DNA from: Halichoerus grypus
Lineage: Eukaryota > Chordata > Mammalia > Carnivora > Phocidae
Reading direction: 5' to 3'
Assembly (NCBI RefSeq): GCF_964656455.1
Contig: NC_135721.1
Span: 82,998,754 to 83,062,753 of the forward strand
Length of the DNA: 64,000 nt
Shown here: positions 21,372 to 32,360 of the stretch, piece by piece
How positions within the stretch are numbered: position 1 is the first letter of the stretch
Layout: each line of letters opens with the position of its first letter
Made by a program: the position numbers and the translations under genes
Notes under the pieces: model-generated
The model's database searches: none
What the model was told of the DNA's origin: nothing
Seen by the model: the letters and a program-made list of their open reading frames with translations, nothing else

Positions 21372-21746
21372 AACCACTGTCCTTTATCAACCACTCTGGA
21401 GGGTTTTAAAAACTAAACTTTCCCCAAGAGTTGGCTGTTGTCAACTGTTAACAAGAATGCTATTGTTCCATGGGGAATGAACCAGAATATCAAAAGAAAT
21501 TCAAGACGCCACCAGGTCCAAAGGACTCGCACATCCCTTAGCAGAACACAGCACTCCCACTCAAAGAAGCAGCTGCTTGACCATCTTTTCCAAGGAAAAC
21601 TGAAAAAGGCCTTTCACAAGAAAGTGTTTGCTTCACCACCTAAGGCTTTAAAGATTATTTTCCCCTCTCTCTAATTACAGGTGTCATTAAGAATTTGCTG
21701 AAATGTTGCCTTAGCAATCAATTTTAAGATGACTTGCTTTGCCCTT
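21372..21746. other. unassigned sequence between two SINEs
   Basis: No repeat is recognised. A 78-codon plus frame rich in K, S and R has no domain. Confidence 0.35.
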
Positions 21747-21763
21747 AAAAATGCATTAGGAAG

Positions 21764-21963
21764 TGGCGCCTGGGTGGCTCAGTCGTTAAGCGTCTGCCTT
21801 CGGCTCAGGTCATGATCCCGGAGTCCTGGGATCGAGCCCCGCATCGGGCTCCCTGCTCTGCGGGAAGCCTGCTTCTCCCTCTCCCACTCCCCCTGCTTGT
21901 GTTCTCTCTCTCGCTGTGTATCTCTCTCTGTCAAATAAATAAACAAAATCTTTAAAAAAAAAA
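21764..21963 (+). mobile_element. Can-SINE, young type
   Basis: Perfect 17-base target duplication AAAAATGCATTAGGAAG at 21747-21763 and 21964-21980. The sequence belongs to the variant with TGCGGGAAGCCTGCTTCTCC and CTTGTGTTCTCTCTCTCGC. An intact duplication and long A tail fit a recent insertion. Confidence 0.96.
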
Positions 21964-21980
21964 AAAAATGCATTAGGAAG

Positions 21981-22404
21981 ACAGGATGGCTTACTGATTA
22001 ACCAAGCAAATTGATACGCATTATAATCGTGTCACCACTACTAATAATTACCTGTGGATGACTAAATTACAGATTTCCAGTTAAAGAGTAAACTTAAGTT
22101 TCTTTGCATTTTAATGTTTTTGGTTGTTGGATGTTATAAGAAAAAATAAGTAATCAATCATCAAGGGCTCTTTGAAAGTGACTGGATTTATTTGGGTTAC
22201 AAGTAGTGTGGGGATCATTAACCTGACTGCTACAAGTGTTCATTAATTTACTTACCATCGCCTTTTTCTTTGAAATGTTCATCTGTGGAAACAGTGCAGT
22301 TGCACGAACTGAGTTACTGGCTGCAAACAGATCTATCCTTTTCAAGGAAACAACAAAGTGGTATTTTTTAAGACAAGTTACCTGGCACAGGATATTGCTG
22401 GTAC
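21981..22404. other. unassigned AT-rich sequence
   Basis: No repeat family is recognised. Some TAATAATTA-like and TTTGCATTTTAATG motifs are present but are expected by chance in AT-rich DNA. Confidence 0.35.
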
Positions 22405-22421
22405 AAATATTTTGATGCTGC

Positions 22422-22653
22422 TGGGACATCTGGGTGGCTCAGTCGGTTGGGCGACAGACTCTTGATTTCGGTTTAGGTCATGATTTCAAGGTCATGGGAT
22501 CAAGCTCTGCATGGGGCTTTGAGCTCAGGACAGAGTCTGCTTGGGATTTTTTCCCCTCCTCCCTCTCCCTCTGCCCACCCCCCACCCCACCCCCCCCACC
22601 CCATGCATGGGCGCATGCTCTCTCTCTCAAATAAATAAATAAATCTTTTAAAA
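22422..22653 (+). mobile_element. older Can-SINE with C-rich tail
   Basis: The head is diverged (GGGACATCTGGGTGGCTCAG). The section before the AAATAA tail is a C-rich run (22574-22602) instead of plain CT repeats. The left target copy AAATATTTTGATGCTGC lies at 22405-22421. Its right copy was split by the next SINE. Confidence 0.92.
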
Positions 22654-22664
22654 AAATATTTTGA

Positions 22665-22855
22665 GGGGCACCTGGGTGGCTCAGTAAGTTAAGAGTCTGC
22701 CTTTGGCTCAGGTCATGATCCCAGGGTCCTGGGATTGAGCCCCGCATTGGGTTCCTTGCTCCGCGGGGAGCCTGTTTCTCCCTCTCCTACTCCCCCTGCT
22801 TGTGTTCTCTCTCTCTCTTTCTGTCAAATAAATAAATAAAATCTTTTAAAAAAAA
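22665..22855 (+). mobile_element. Can-SINE inserted in the target copy of its neighbour
   Basis: AAATATTTTGA lies at 22654-22664 before this SINE and AAATTTTGATGCTGC after it (to 22870). The remainder GATGCTGC of the first SINE's right target copy is therefore now found beyond the second SINE. Body and CT tract are complete. Confidence 0.93.
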
Positions 22856-22870
22856 ATTTTGATGCTGCAT

Positions 22871-25079
22871 TAGTAAGAATATACAGCTATGCATGTAGAT
22901 CAAACAGAGCCCTGCAAGAAATAATGGGATTACAGGAAACATTTTTTAAACAGGATAAAAGAAAAACTACAGGAAGCCAGAAGTTGAAGCCAAAAGCCTT
23001 TAAAAGCAAGCCCAAAGTAAATGGAAGATCAACTATATGCCGCTACTGGAGAGAACTCAGGAATTAAGTCCTTTATTTCTATTCACAGATCTTCCCATGT
23101 CGCTATTATTCTAATTGTACCCTACCTGAAGTGGCATGATGTGACAAAGATAGCACGGGTCTGGAGTAAGCGAGGCTTTCCAATGCCCTTGAGCTTTGTG
23201 ACTGAGAACAGACCCCTGTCGAGCTACAGGTTGGCCCTGAATTCCCTGGTGCCACCTCACAGATTGTATAGGAAATAGTCTGTGAAATGTGATTGGATAA
23301 AGAGAGAGCAAAGCAGTTCCCTGCCAGGCAGTGATGCCCCCACCATGGAATTTTGCAATTCTCATCTTATGCCCGTTAACAACTGCACTGGCCCAGGCCC
23401 AGTGGGAAACAGTTGGGACATCCATGGGATTTAACCAAAGGGGGATATTTGCAGAGGTGGGGGCTGGGGAGGGAATGGGGAGGAGAGAGTGGAGCTCCAC
23501 CCCCATCGCCCCACCCCAGGGGTAGGAACAGTATGAAGCTGCCGCCTCCCCTGAGCCTGAAAGGGGCAGTTATTGCAAGGTGGGGGAGAGAGAGCTCCTT
23601 GTAAGAGGGTCATGAGCTATGAAGACGAACAGCAAGACCATGGTGAGGCCAGAGAGAGCAGGAGAAATCAACACCCTGTGATCCTGTGCACCCAAGCGAA
23701 GTCAGAGGGCGAGGGAGGCCAGGGGGAGCAGCGTGCAGAGGCACCATCCCAGTGGGCAGGCCAGGGCAGACAATGCATGCGCGCGAAGGAGAACAGGGTC
23801 ACAGCGTAACCCGCTCTGCAGGTGGACAGAGGTTCTCAGACACCATCTCTGCTGCCACTAGCACCCAGAAAAGGTGTTTTTCAAACTTGTCTCCTGCCTT
23901 CCAAAATGGATGTGCTACTCACCCCCTTCACATGCCATCCATCAGCTCCAAACACCCCCAGGTCCCAGGGCTGACTGTGTAATTTTATGGTGACCTGACC
24001 TGAACTTGGCATCCAGGGCGAGGAGATGTTCCATTCACGCTTCTGTCTCTGACCATTTTACTGAATCAGGTTCGTAATGGGGATGACGATCCCTTAAAGA
24101 AACCCCTTTGTGAAAATCCTTCCCACGCGCCCCTTGGAAATCATCATCAAGCTCAGACTGCTCTATTTCAGAATAGTTCCGGTCTGTAGCATGGCCTTAG
24201 TCGGGATATTCTGAAAAGCAGGGATCAAGGCAGGATTGAATGGGCAAGGATTTTGTAGGGAAAGCGCCTGTATGAAAAAGAAATAGGGAGGGGGGCGGGA
24301 AAGACTGGGAGAGCGATCGGAACACAACACAAGTCTGCCCTCACCTGAAGGAGCGAGGGAGAGGAGAGGGATGGAAGTGTCCTACACTCCCCTGCAGGGC
24401 ATCTGCAGAAGATTGCCGGGGCATCCTTGAGCAAACGTCCCCCAACAAAGGAGCCCTATGTCTCTCAAGACCAGATCTGCTTCAGTATCCTCAAGCCACT
24501 CAGTCATGGCGATGAGCCACCGGAGGGAGGCATGGCCTCAAAGGAGGCACTGGGGGACATCAACCTGGCCCCGTGGCCACTTGTGCTCTCCGTAGTCCGG
24601 CGTCCACGACAGGCATTCCCAGGGATGCCATCATTGCACGTTAAAGCCTCCAACTCAAACAATCGTATATATGTGCATTGGGAGATGGTATATGTAGATT
24701 AATACTCTAATCAGGCATACACACTGTAAGGAGGGGTGGTTCAGGAGTAGCTGAAAGATCCTAATCAGTAGAAACTTTAATATCTTCATCTTTAACAGGC
24801 AGAGGTTAGCACGTATGGGCTAAATGGGCCACAAGGATCCACTCGAAGACCAGATTTGAGTGTATTTTTACACCTACTTGACAATCACTGTTACATTGCC
24901 ACACTGTTGGATTTATGGGCATTGTGGATTGTTCGTAGAGTGTTATCACCTTTTAATGCCCATAGCGATGTGCCCTATTTCATTGCCGATGTTGGAAATT
25001 TGTTTTGTCTGCACCTCTGCATGGATGTTATTCATCCTTTCAAAGCTTTTGGCTTCTGCTGTTCTCTCTGTTGTTTTTC
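22871..25079. other. unassigned sequence, partly GC-rich
   Basis: About 2.2 kb with no repeat I can name. The part 23300-24440 is richer in G and C than its surroundings but not CpG-dense. Overlapping short frames occur on both strands (131 codons minus at 23111-23506, 98 codons plus at 23686-23982) with low-complexity composition and no domain. Confidence 0.4.
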
Positions 25080-26009
25080 TGCTTTGAATCTCATTTTTAG
25101 TCTATATCTTTACCAATTTCTTATTTCTGCTTGTTTTGGGGTTTAACATACTTTCCCTTTTCTGGTTTCTTGATGGGGAAGCTTTGATGACCAATTTGTG
25201 AGACCTTTCTTCTTTTCTAATGTAAGCCTTTCCAGCTATAAATGTCCCATTAGCGCTGCATTAGCTGCAACACGAAAGCGATATATTGCCATTCAATTCA
25301 AAACTTTAAAATTTCCTTTGAGACTTCTTTGACTCTCAAGTCACATATATAAGTATGTTATTTAATTTCTAAATGTTTGGGAATTTTCTTTTAAATGTGT
25401 TAAGGTTTGTTTTCAGGCCCAGAATGGGGTCAATCTTGGTAAACATTCTGTGTGCCCTTGAAAAAAAAATGTATTCTGCTGTTAGGTTCCATAAACATGA
25501 GTGTTTCATAAATGTCAACTAGGTTGAGTTAATTTATAGTGTTTATGTCTTCTTCATTTCTACTGATTATTTTCCTACCAGCTCTCTTAGTTACTGAGAG
25601 AGGACTGCTGCCATCTCCAACCATAATGGTGGATTTGCCTACTTTTCCTCTCCGTTCTATCAGTTTCTGTTCTGTGTATTTTGAAGCTCTGTCGTCCAGT
25701 GCCTACACCTGTGAGATCCCTAAAAAGGGGAGACATGACCCCTTCATCTAGTCACGGCCCTCCTTACCCCTGATAATATGTCTTGTTCCAAAGTCTACTT
25801 TGATGTTAACGTAGCTACTCCAGCTTTCTTTAGATTAATATTTGCACCACAAAATCTATCATGCTTCTACTTGTTTGCTATTTGTTCCATTTGTTCTGTT
25901 TCTTTTTCCCTCTTTTCTGGCTGTCTCTGAGGTTAATTGAACTTTTTATAATTATCCATTTTATTTCCACTATTGAGTTATTATTTATACTTGTTTTGGT
26001 ATTTTCTTT

Positions 26010-26498
26010 TAAACATCTGCTGGCTTTTAATGAACCTCCTCCCATGTGGTTTCAAGCCACCAGGACACAGCCGCTGCCTCCCCTCCCCCCAACACACACA
26101 CCCTTCATCCTCTCTTCAGTTCTTTTGCTGGAGACTTTGGCCTTCACTGTGACAGGCTGCCTTGGGAGCTTTCCCTTCCCTGGAACAGCCCCGGATGCAC
26201 CACATCAATGATGGGAGCACCACAGTCTTGCTCCTGGCAATGTTTACCCATGTCTGCTCACTGACCAACGTCAGCAATTTATCAATGTTGACAGTCGGGC
26301 AGAAGCTCGGGTTCCTCTTTAAGTGGTATCGACTCATACCAGCCTTCCTGGGTGATACTTGCAAAATCAGTCAGTCCTGTGGTGATGCTCTGCCTCCAGC
26401 ATTATCCAGCCTCCCACATCCAGGGCTGTGGCTCACATGGCTCAGAAGGTTCTGGGTCTTCCTCCATCTACATGGCATGTCGGTGGCCAAGATGAAAG
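26010..26498 (-). pseudogene. RPL27A pseudogene: processed pseudogene of ribosomal protein L27a
   Basis: The minus strand begins with a 5' UTR-like CTTTCATCTTGGCC and ATGCCATGTAGATGGAGG (26478 to 26461), the RPL27A start in which codon 3 has become TAG. Further down, an 82-codon frame holds YHLKRNPSFCPTVN, IDKLLTLVSEQT and VNIARSKT, close to the L27a segments HYHLKRNQSFCPTVN, LDKLWTLVSEQT and VNAAKNKT. A later frame shift follows, while the DNA still reads CTCCCATCATTGATGTGG and TGTCCTGGTGGCTTGA (stop at 26054-26052). ATTAAA lies in the 3' UTR. There are no introns. About 427 bases remain of a 447-base coding region. L27a is a large-subunit ribosomal protein; this copy is dead. It lies inside the old antisense L1. 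Confidence 0.95.
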
Positions 26499-26513
26499 AA
26501 CATACCTGTTTTT

Positions 26514-26596
26514 GTTGTTGTTGTTGTTTTGTTTTTGTTCTTTTTTTCCAAGGAAGACAACTCCAGCCTTTATTCTATTTTTATAAAGTGTTACGA
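26514..26596 (-). mobile_element. orphan 3'-end retrocopy of an unknown transcript
   Basis: AAAGAACATACCTGTTTTT occurs at 26495-26513 and 26597-26615. Between them, on the minus strand, a body of about 47 bases contains AATAAA (26574-26569) and then ends in a degenerate A tail (26514-26547, A7 then GAAC and AAC units). This is the signature of a severely 5'-truncated mRNA retrocopy. The parent gene is not recognised. Confidence 0.8.
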
Positions 26597-27240
26597 AAAG
26601 AACATACCTGTTTTTTAAAAATGTAGTGTCTGCCCTAGTGTTTACAAGGTACAACTTTAATTAATCAGAGTCTACCTTCAAATAATATTACACCACTTCA
26701 CATGTAACATGAAGACCTTACAACAGTGTATTCCCAACCCCTCCCCTCCCATCCTCTGTGCTGCTATGCCCGTGTATTTTGTTTTTATATATTCTATCAA
26801 CACATCATGTATTGCTACTATTTTTCTTCTACACAGCTAGTTTTCTTTTAGAGCAATTAGAAAAAAGGAAAACATCATTTTTCCTTTCTGTATTTCATTT
26901 CCAGTGGTCTTTATTTCTTTGTGTAAATCCAAGGTTTCGGTTTGGTGTCATAGTCCTTCTTACCTGAAGAGCTTTCCTTAGCATTTCTTATAGTATAGAT
27001 CTGTTGACCCCACATTCTCAGTTTTTGTTGGTCTGGAAAACTCTTCATTCTCCTTCATTTTCAAACACATATTCAATATATGTAAAATTGTGGGTCAATA
27101 GTTTTTTTCTTTCAGCTTGTTAAAGATGTCTCTGGCTCACCTCATTTCTGACAAGACATCTACCGTAATTCTTATATTTGTTCCTCATATGTAATGTGGT
27201 CTTTTTTTCTCTGTCTGCCTTCAAAATCTTCTCTGCCTTT

Positions 27241-27280
27241 GTGTATGTGTATGTGTGTGTGTGTGTGTGTGTGCATGTAT
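27241..27280 (+). repeat. (TG)n microsatellite
   Basis: About 40 bases of TG with ATG interruptions, inside the old antisense L1. Confidence 0.9.
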
Positions 27281-27640
27281 GTCAGAAATTTAAATGATAT
27301 GCTTAAGTGTATAGGTTTTTTCTTTATTTTGCGGTTGGTTGGTTTTCTGTCTTGTTTTCTATTTATCTTGCTTCATATTCTTGGAGCTCTTTGGTTACAT
27401 GGTTTTATATTTGTCATTAACTTTGGAAAATCCACAGCAATTGCTACTTCAAATATTTCTTCCACCCCCTTCTCTCTATATTCTCCTTTTGGGATTCCAG
27501 TAGCGGGTACATTAGACCTACCAATGCCATCCCACGCTCTTGGATTCTCTGTCCTTTTTTTTTTTTTTTTTTTTTTTGAGGTTCAGTTTACATCATTTCT
27601 ATTTATCTACCTTTAACTTGTCTGATTCTCTTCAAAGGTG

Positions 27641-28628
27641 TTCAACTAAGTAGGTCAAAGTGACCACAGTCTCACTCTTCTATAAGTGCTAGTTTCCTTG
27701 AAGAAGGGGGACTGGCCTGTTTGTTGTGGGCTTCGCGAGCAGGTGTTGAAACCCTGCCTGGCTCAGGCCCATTGCAGCCCACCGTCAGTGCTGCGTCAGC
27801 GAGGCCTCACCCTCGGGACCTGGGGTGACAGGAATTCTTCCGCCGTTCGCTGGATTATGGGTAACAAATTGCCTTGCTCTGACCCAACATGTCTGCTGTC
27901 TACTTTTGGCACTTACAGGGTAAATTACACTTATGAGGAGGAGGGGCTCTTCCTGACAAGTATATGTTATTTTGTTTACTTTTGTATTGTCTGTCTCCTG
28001 TCAGAATAGAAGCCCGAAAGCCCTTTTTGTAACAGTTACTTATGTGATCTACCATGTGCAAGGCATCCTACTTGCTGGGACAAAAGAAATGACTGGTTGA
28101 ATGTCTGTGTCCAAGTGTTGTGATCCTGGGAGAAAGAGGAACTCAGATCTCAAACCACAAAGACCCAAGAAAGCATCCTTCCCTCTCATTATTGTGAACT
28201 TCTTAAGCTTAATATTATCCTTACATTATCCCTAATATTATCTTTGACGCCTACGGAGTGCCTTGTACATAATGCCTTATACGGAAACATACAGTAAATC
28301 CATCCATAAATGTTAAACTAATGTGTGTAGTGTTTCCTGGGCTTTGGTACTAAGATGAGTCATACAAAACGGCTGATATTGGACCATTATAATTCTCAAA
28401 AATAGTAACTAGATGTGGTTCAGCTTAATGCTAAGCTTCTAATAATTATCTTTAAATCCCTTCTTGAAAGAGTCCCAGTCTGAGAGCCAAAACGGGGAAT
28501 TAAAAAGATAGATTTAGTACTAAAGATTGCAAATTAAGAGACCTGGGTTTCTGTTCTAGATCTGTTCCTCAGAAACTTCTTTGTCACAACCTTTTTGGCA
28601 CTTCGCTGCACATCTGCCCTGAACGTTG
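27641..28628. other. unassigned sequence with short L2/MIR-like pieces
   Basis: 28040-28105 (ACCATGTGCAAGGCATCC, TTGCTGGGACAAAAG) resembles an L2 motif, and 28500-28600 (AGACCTGGGTTTCTGTTC) resembles part of MIR. The segment 27700-27900 is GC-richer and unassigned. Confidence 0.4.
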
Positions 28629-28642
28629 AAGGGACAAAGTGA

Positions 28643-28852
28643 GGGCGCCTGGGTGGCTCAGTTGGTTGGGTGGCTGCCTTCGGCTCAGGTCATGATCCTG
28701 GAGTCCCTGGATCGAGTCCCGCATCGGGCTCCCTGCTCGGCAGGGAGCCTGCTTCTCCCTCTGACCCTCCCCCTTCTCATGTGCTCTCTCTCTCATTCTC
28801 TCTGTCTCAAATAAATAAATAAAATCTTTAAAAAAAAAAAAAAAAGAAAAAG
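28643..28852 (+). mobile_element. Can-SINE
   Basis: Perfect 14-base target duplication AAGGGACAAAGTGA at 28629-28642 and 28853-28866. The head GGGCGCCTGGGTGGCTCAG is intact, and a long A tail ends in GAAAAAG. Confidence 0.96.
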
Positions 28853-28984
28853 AAGGGACAAAGTGATACAAAATATGAATTTGAAAAGATTATAGGAGTC
28901 ATGAGAGGCAATACCATGTCCCCTTATCTTGGCTTTTTACATAGGAAATAAGGCACTAGTAAGCATGATACAATTAACGGGATA

Positions 28985-29400
28985 AAAATTGCCACTTTCT
29001 GGAGGGCATTTTGCAATAGATATCAAATCAAATATTAAATGTGAATGCATTCCGCAGCAGCCGCCTTCACCTCCAGAGGCCATCCTACAGAAACGTGTGT
29101 CCATGCACACATGTCCATGCTCACCTCATGAGAATGTTCACTGCAGTCCTATCAATAGTGGCAAAATACTGGGAACAGCCTACATGCTCATCAGTACGGG
29201 AATGGTTACGAAACAAACTGCATTGTAGTCATATAACAGAATACTATGGAACTCTTAAAAATACCAAAGGTAATGTCTCTATATCATAAAAACATATCCA
29301 AGATCTAGGAAAGGAAAAGAGAATATTGCTAAATACATGAAGAGCATACTAAACATACCTTATTTGTATTAATGTTTTAAAATGTTATATATGTGACATA
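28985..29400 (+). mobile_element. old L1 or HAL1 ORF2 end
   Basis: TTCTGGAGGGCATTTTGC, GTTCACTGCAGTCCTATC, AATAGTGGCAAAATACTGG and ACAGAATACTATGGAAC follow the usual ORF2-end order. Short frame pieces such as REWLRNKLHCSHITEYYG recall the LINE protein. No intact frame remains. Confidence 0.55.
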
Positions 29401-29439
29401 TTTATGAAGTCAAACTAACAAAGCCGTTGAGTATGTGTA

Positions 29440-29522
29440 TTAATGTGTGTGTGTGTGTGTGTGTGCAGCGTATATGTGTGTATACACACACACGTGTGTG
29501 TGTGTGTGTATGTGTGTGTGTT
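29440..29522 (+). repeat. (TG)n/(CA)n repeat with internal palindrome
   Basis: TG repeats switch to CA and back to TG. The centre GTGTGTATACACACAC is a perfect palindrome. Confidence 0.9.
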
Positions 29523-30998
29523 GAGGGATGCATTTGGAAAGAGGAAGGCAAGAGGATCTGATCTGTCAGGGTTTGATGAGGAAACTAGTAGCCACTCTGA
29601 GCACAAAGCATTTAAGACAGAATTCATGGCTGTTAGAAGAGCTGGAGGAGTGGATATCAGTAAAGTGGCCACCAAAGATCAGAGAGGTCCACAGCAAACT
29701 CTCAGCCTAAGCCCCGGGGAGGTGAGGGTGGTGAGCTAGCGCCCACCACACCCACCAAGCAGGGGTCCTGGGAAAGGGCTGCAAAGCTGCCCTGTCCACA
29801 AAGTTGGAGCTTGAGGAAAGGTCTGAGAACCTGCCTCATCTGCCCCTAACAACTCACCAAGTGATGTCCCTACTGCATTCCACCTTCCAGATCTCATGAG
29901 GCTTCCTCTTGGGCAATTCTAACCCAGAGCCAAACAGGGCAGAGAAATGCCCCTCAGCCTCAGGTGGAATGGCAGTGCTCATGCTGAGGTGATGACCAGC
30001 CATCCAGCTGTGGACTTGTCCTTTTTTACCAAACAGATTTTGATATGGTTAGAATATTGGAACATTGCGCCTTCTACTAAATCACAAATAACTCCCAGAG
30101 TTCATACAGCCCCCCACATTGAAAATCCACTTGGGAGAAATTTTTTTCTAACACAATTACTGAAAATGTGACCATAGCTCCTGTTAATTAACATCTCTTT
30201 ATTTTCATTTGAACAGAAATAAATCCTAGCAAATTGATGGGCATCCATTCAAATGAATCACTAAAAGCCTCCTGACAGCTGTATGTGGAGAATTGTAAAT
30301 ACCTATCATCGTGATTTATGAGACATCGAAAAGCAGTGTACTTTGCTTGCTATTTTCAGTCAAAGTGAGAAATCCACAAGGTGCTTACCCTCAGGACTGT
30401 TTACCGTATATGGCGTCTTGCAATAGATCTCTTCTGGCCAGTCTACATTTCTGGACATCGAGACAGATACATTTATTACCTATGATGGCCTCTTCCCTCC
30501 TCCATGTTGGCAAGAGCCCCAGTTTTGCTCCGAGACTCAGGTAAGTCGTGACGGATCCAAGGCAAACCTGGCAATCCCGTATCAAGAGTTGGTTTAGCAG
30601 AGGCCAAATGAGCCCTGAAGGGAGATCTGCTGGGGGCAGTTTCTTGGAAAGGTTTTCCTCAGTCATTCAAAGGGCCCCAAGGAAGACAGCTCCTCTCCTC
30701 CCTCCAGACCTTAGCATGTCTGGATGTGATGCTTGGGACAGCTGTGGTCATCTTGAAGCCATGCTGACACATAGTCTTGGGACAAAGCCCAACTTGAAGG
30801 TAGCACAGAAAGAAGATGAAGGAAACTGGTATCTGATAAGATTCTGGAGTCACTGCTGTGCTGTGCCCCTTCTTTGGGTTTCCAGGGACTTTTGACACTC
30901 GATGTCTTTTGCTTTAAGTCAACTGACTTGAGATGATGTGCATCCCAAAATCATCTTACCTGATAACAACTGTTCTCATTAGAATTCCTTAATTATGA
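29523..30998. other. unassigned sequence
   Basis: No repeat is recognised over almost 1.5 kb. A donor-like CTCAGGTAAGTC occurs at 30537-30548, but no matching acceptor, frame or homology supports an exon. Confidence 0.35.
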
Positions 30999-31013
30999 CC
31001 ATGGGTCACCTTT

Positions 31014-31213
31014 ATGTGTTTTTTTTAATATAAAGATTTTTATTTATTCATTTGTCAGAGAGAGAGAGAGCACAAGCACGGGGAGTGGCAGGCAGAGAGA
31101 GAAGCAGGTTCCTGACTGAGCAGGGAGCCTGATGCGGGACTCGATCGCAGGACCCTGGGATCATGACCTGAGCCGAAGGCAGACACTTAACTGACTGAGC
31201 CACCCAGGCGTCC
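31014..31213 (-). mobile_element. Can-SINE, antisense
   Basis: Flanks CCATGGGTCACCTTT (30999-31013) and CCATGGGTCATCTTT (31214-31228) differ by one base. The A tail appears as the T run near 31019-31027. Confidence 0.95.
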
Positions 31214-31228
31214 CCATGGGTCATCTTT

Positions 31229-31867
31229 GTAATAAAATTTAATGATGGTGGGAGTTTTAGGTCATATTAAAAACTGGATTTGCCATTACTCCAGCCTCTT
31301 AGCTTCCATATTCTTTGTTCCTTTATTAGATAATGTGATCGCTAATATTTCCACTCTGTCATGTTATTAGTTGCTAACTTCAATCCGTTTTCAATGGATT
31401 TGAATGAAAACCAGTAACAAAATTGGGTTCAACTCCAAGAGGAGACACTGGAGGAGCACCAAGATGGTCTATAAGAAATTGCATATGTGCTGGTGCAAAT
31501 ATTTATGCTGCCTCAAGGTCACTAGGATCTTACCAAAGCAACCTGAAAAAAATCACTGCTCTTTGAAGAGTAGAACATGTTTTATTGGTTTTTTACTGGT
31601 TTTATTAATTGTTTTTGCTTTTATACTTCCTATTAATAGGCTGCCTCAGTAATACATGAGAACTTTCATTTGGAAAAAAAAAGACGAATCTATTAAGGTA
31701 ACATCTTTTGGGACATTCATCTTCGTACCCCTCAGAATACATTTCATAATGGTTTGTGTATAGTATGTGCTTAATCAATGTGTGAATGAATGAAGCAAGC
31801 ACCTAACTGTCTTGGTAACAAGACACAAGGCTACTGTTTCTCTACCTCTGTCGCCTGTCATTTGAGT
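31229..31867. other. unassigned sequence with L2/MIR-like tail
   Basis: The end, 31740-31796 (TATGTGCTTAATCAATGTG, GAATGAATGAAGC), resembles the 3' tail of L2. The rest is unassigned. Confidence 0.4.
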
Positions 31868-32030
31868 GAGGGCCCAATCTGGGCTTGTAACCTGGCTTTG
31901 ATACTCACCAACTGTGAGATTCGGGAACATCACCCAACATCTTCAAGAAACACGAGTTTTCTCATCTGCATGATGAGGATGCTAGCAAATATTCTTGCAG
32001 AGGGTTGTTGTGGTGATTAAACAAGCTGAT
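31868..32030 (+). mobile_element. MIR
   Basis: The order AACCTGGCTTTGATACTCAC, CAACTGTGAGATTCGGG, TTTTCTCATCTGCATGATG and GGGTTGTTGTGGTGATTAAA is that of the MIR body and core. Confidence 0.75.
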
Positions 32031-32049
32031 GTCTGCTCCCTGCCCCTGA

Positions 32050-32102
32050 ACACACACATGCACGTGAACACGCATGCACACACACACACATACACACACA
32101 CT
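32050..32102 (+). repeat. (CA)n microsatellite
   Basis: CA dinucleotides interrupted by TG and GTG, ending in ACACACACACT. Confidence 0.9.
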
Positions 32103-32154
32103 GTAGAAATAATAATAATATCATAATCTCAGGTTCAAGAAATCCTATGTTCCA

Positions 32155-32342
32155 GGGCGCCTGGGTGGCTCAGTGGGTTAAGCGTCTGCCTTCGGCTCAG
32201 GTCGTGATCTTGGGGTCCTGGGAATGAGCCCCACTTTGGGCTCCCTGCTCTGCAGGGAGTCTGCTTCTCCCTCTCCCTCTGTGCTCTCTTTTGCTCACTC
32301 TTAAGTAAATAAATAAAATCTTTAAAAAAAGAGAGGGAAAAA
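32155..32342 (+). mobile_element. Can-SINE
   Basis: Target copies lie at 32137-32154 (AAGAAATCCTATGTTCCA) and 32343-32360 (AAGAAATCCGGTGTTCCA), with two differences. The CT section is short and the tail ends in a GA-rich stretch. Confidence 0.95.
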
Positions 32343-32360
32343 AAGAAATCCGGTGTTCCA

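Larger units (their letters stand above)
25080..27640 (-). mobile_element. long antisense old L1, interrupted
   Basis: Plus-strand landmarks are complements of L1 ORF2: TTCCAGCTATAAATGTCCC, AAATGTTTGGGAATTTTC, GCCCAGAATGGGGTCAATC, TGTATTCTGCTGTTAGG, GAGAGAGGACTGCTGCCATC, ATTTTGAAGCTCTGTCGTCC, AGTCTACCTTCAAATAATAT and ACTTCAAATATTTCTTCC. All frames are broken. The RPL27A retrocopy, a small orphan retrocopy and a TG repeat interrupt it. It is the longest single old element here. Confidence 0.7.

Noticed and set aside
26162..26626. 154-codon plus-strand frame.
   Set aside because: It is the shadow of the RPL27A pseudogene on the other strand.
29440..29522. Regular repeats considered as a CRISPR-like array.
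   Set aside because: These are dinucleotide repeats in a mammalian genome. No spaced direct repeats or cas genes exist.
30537..30548. Splice-donor-like CTCAGGTAAGTC.
   Set aside because: No acceptor, conserved frame or neighbouring exon supports it; single donor-like sites are frequent.
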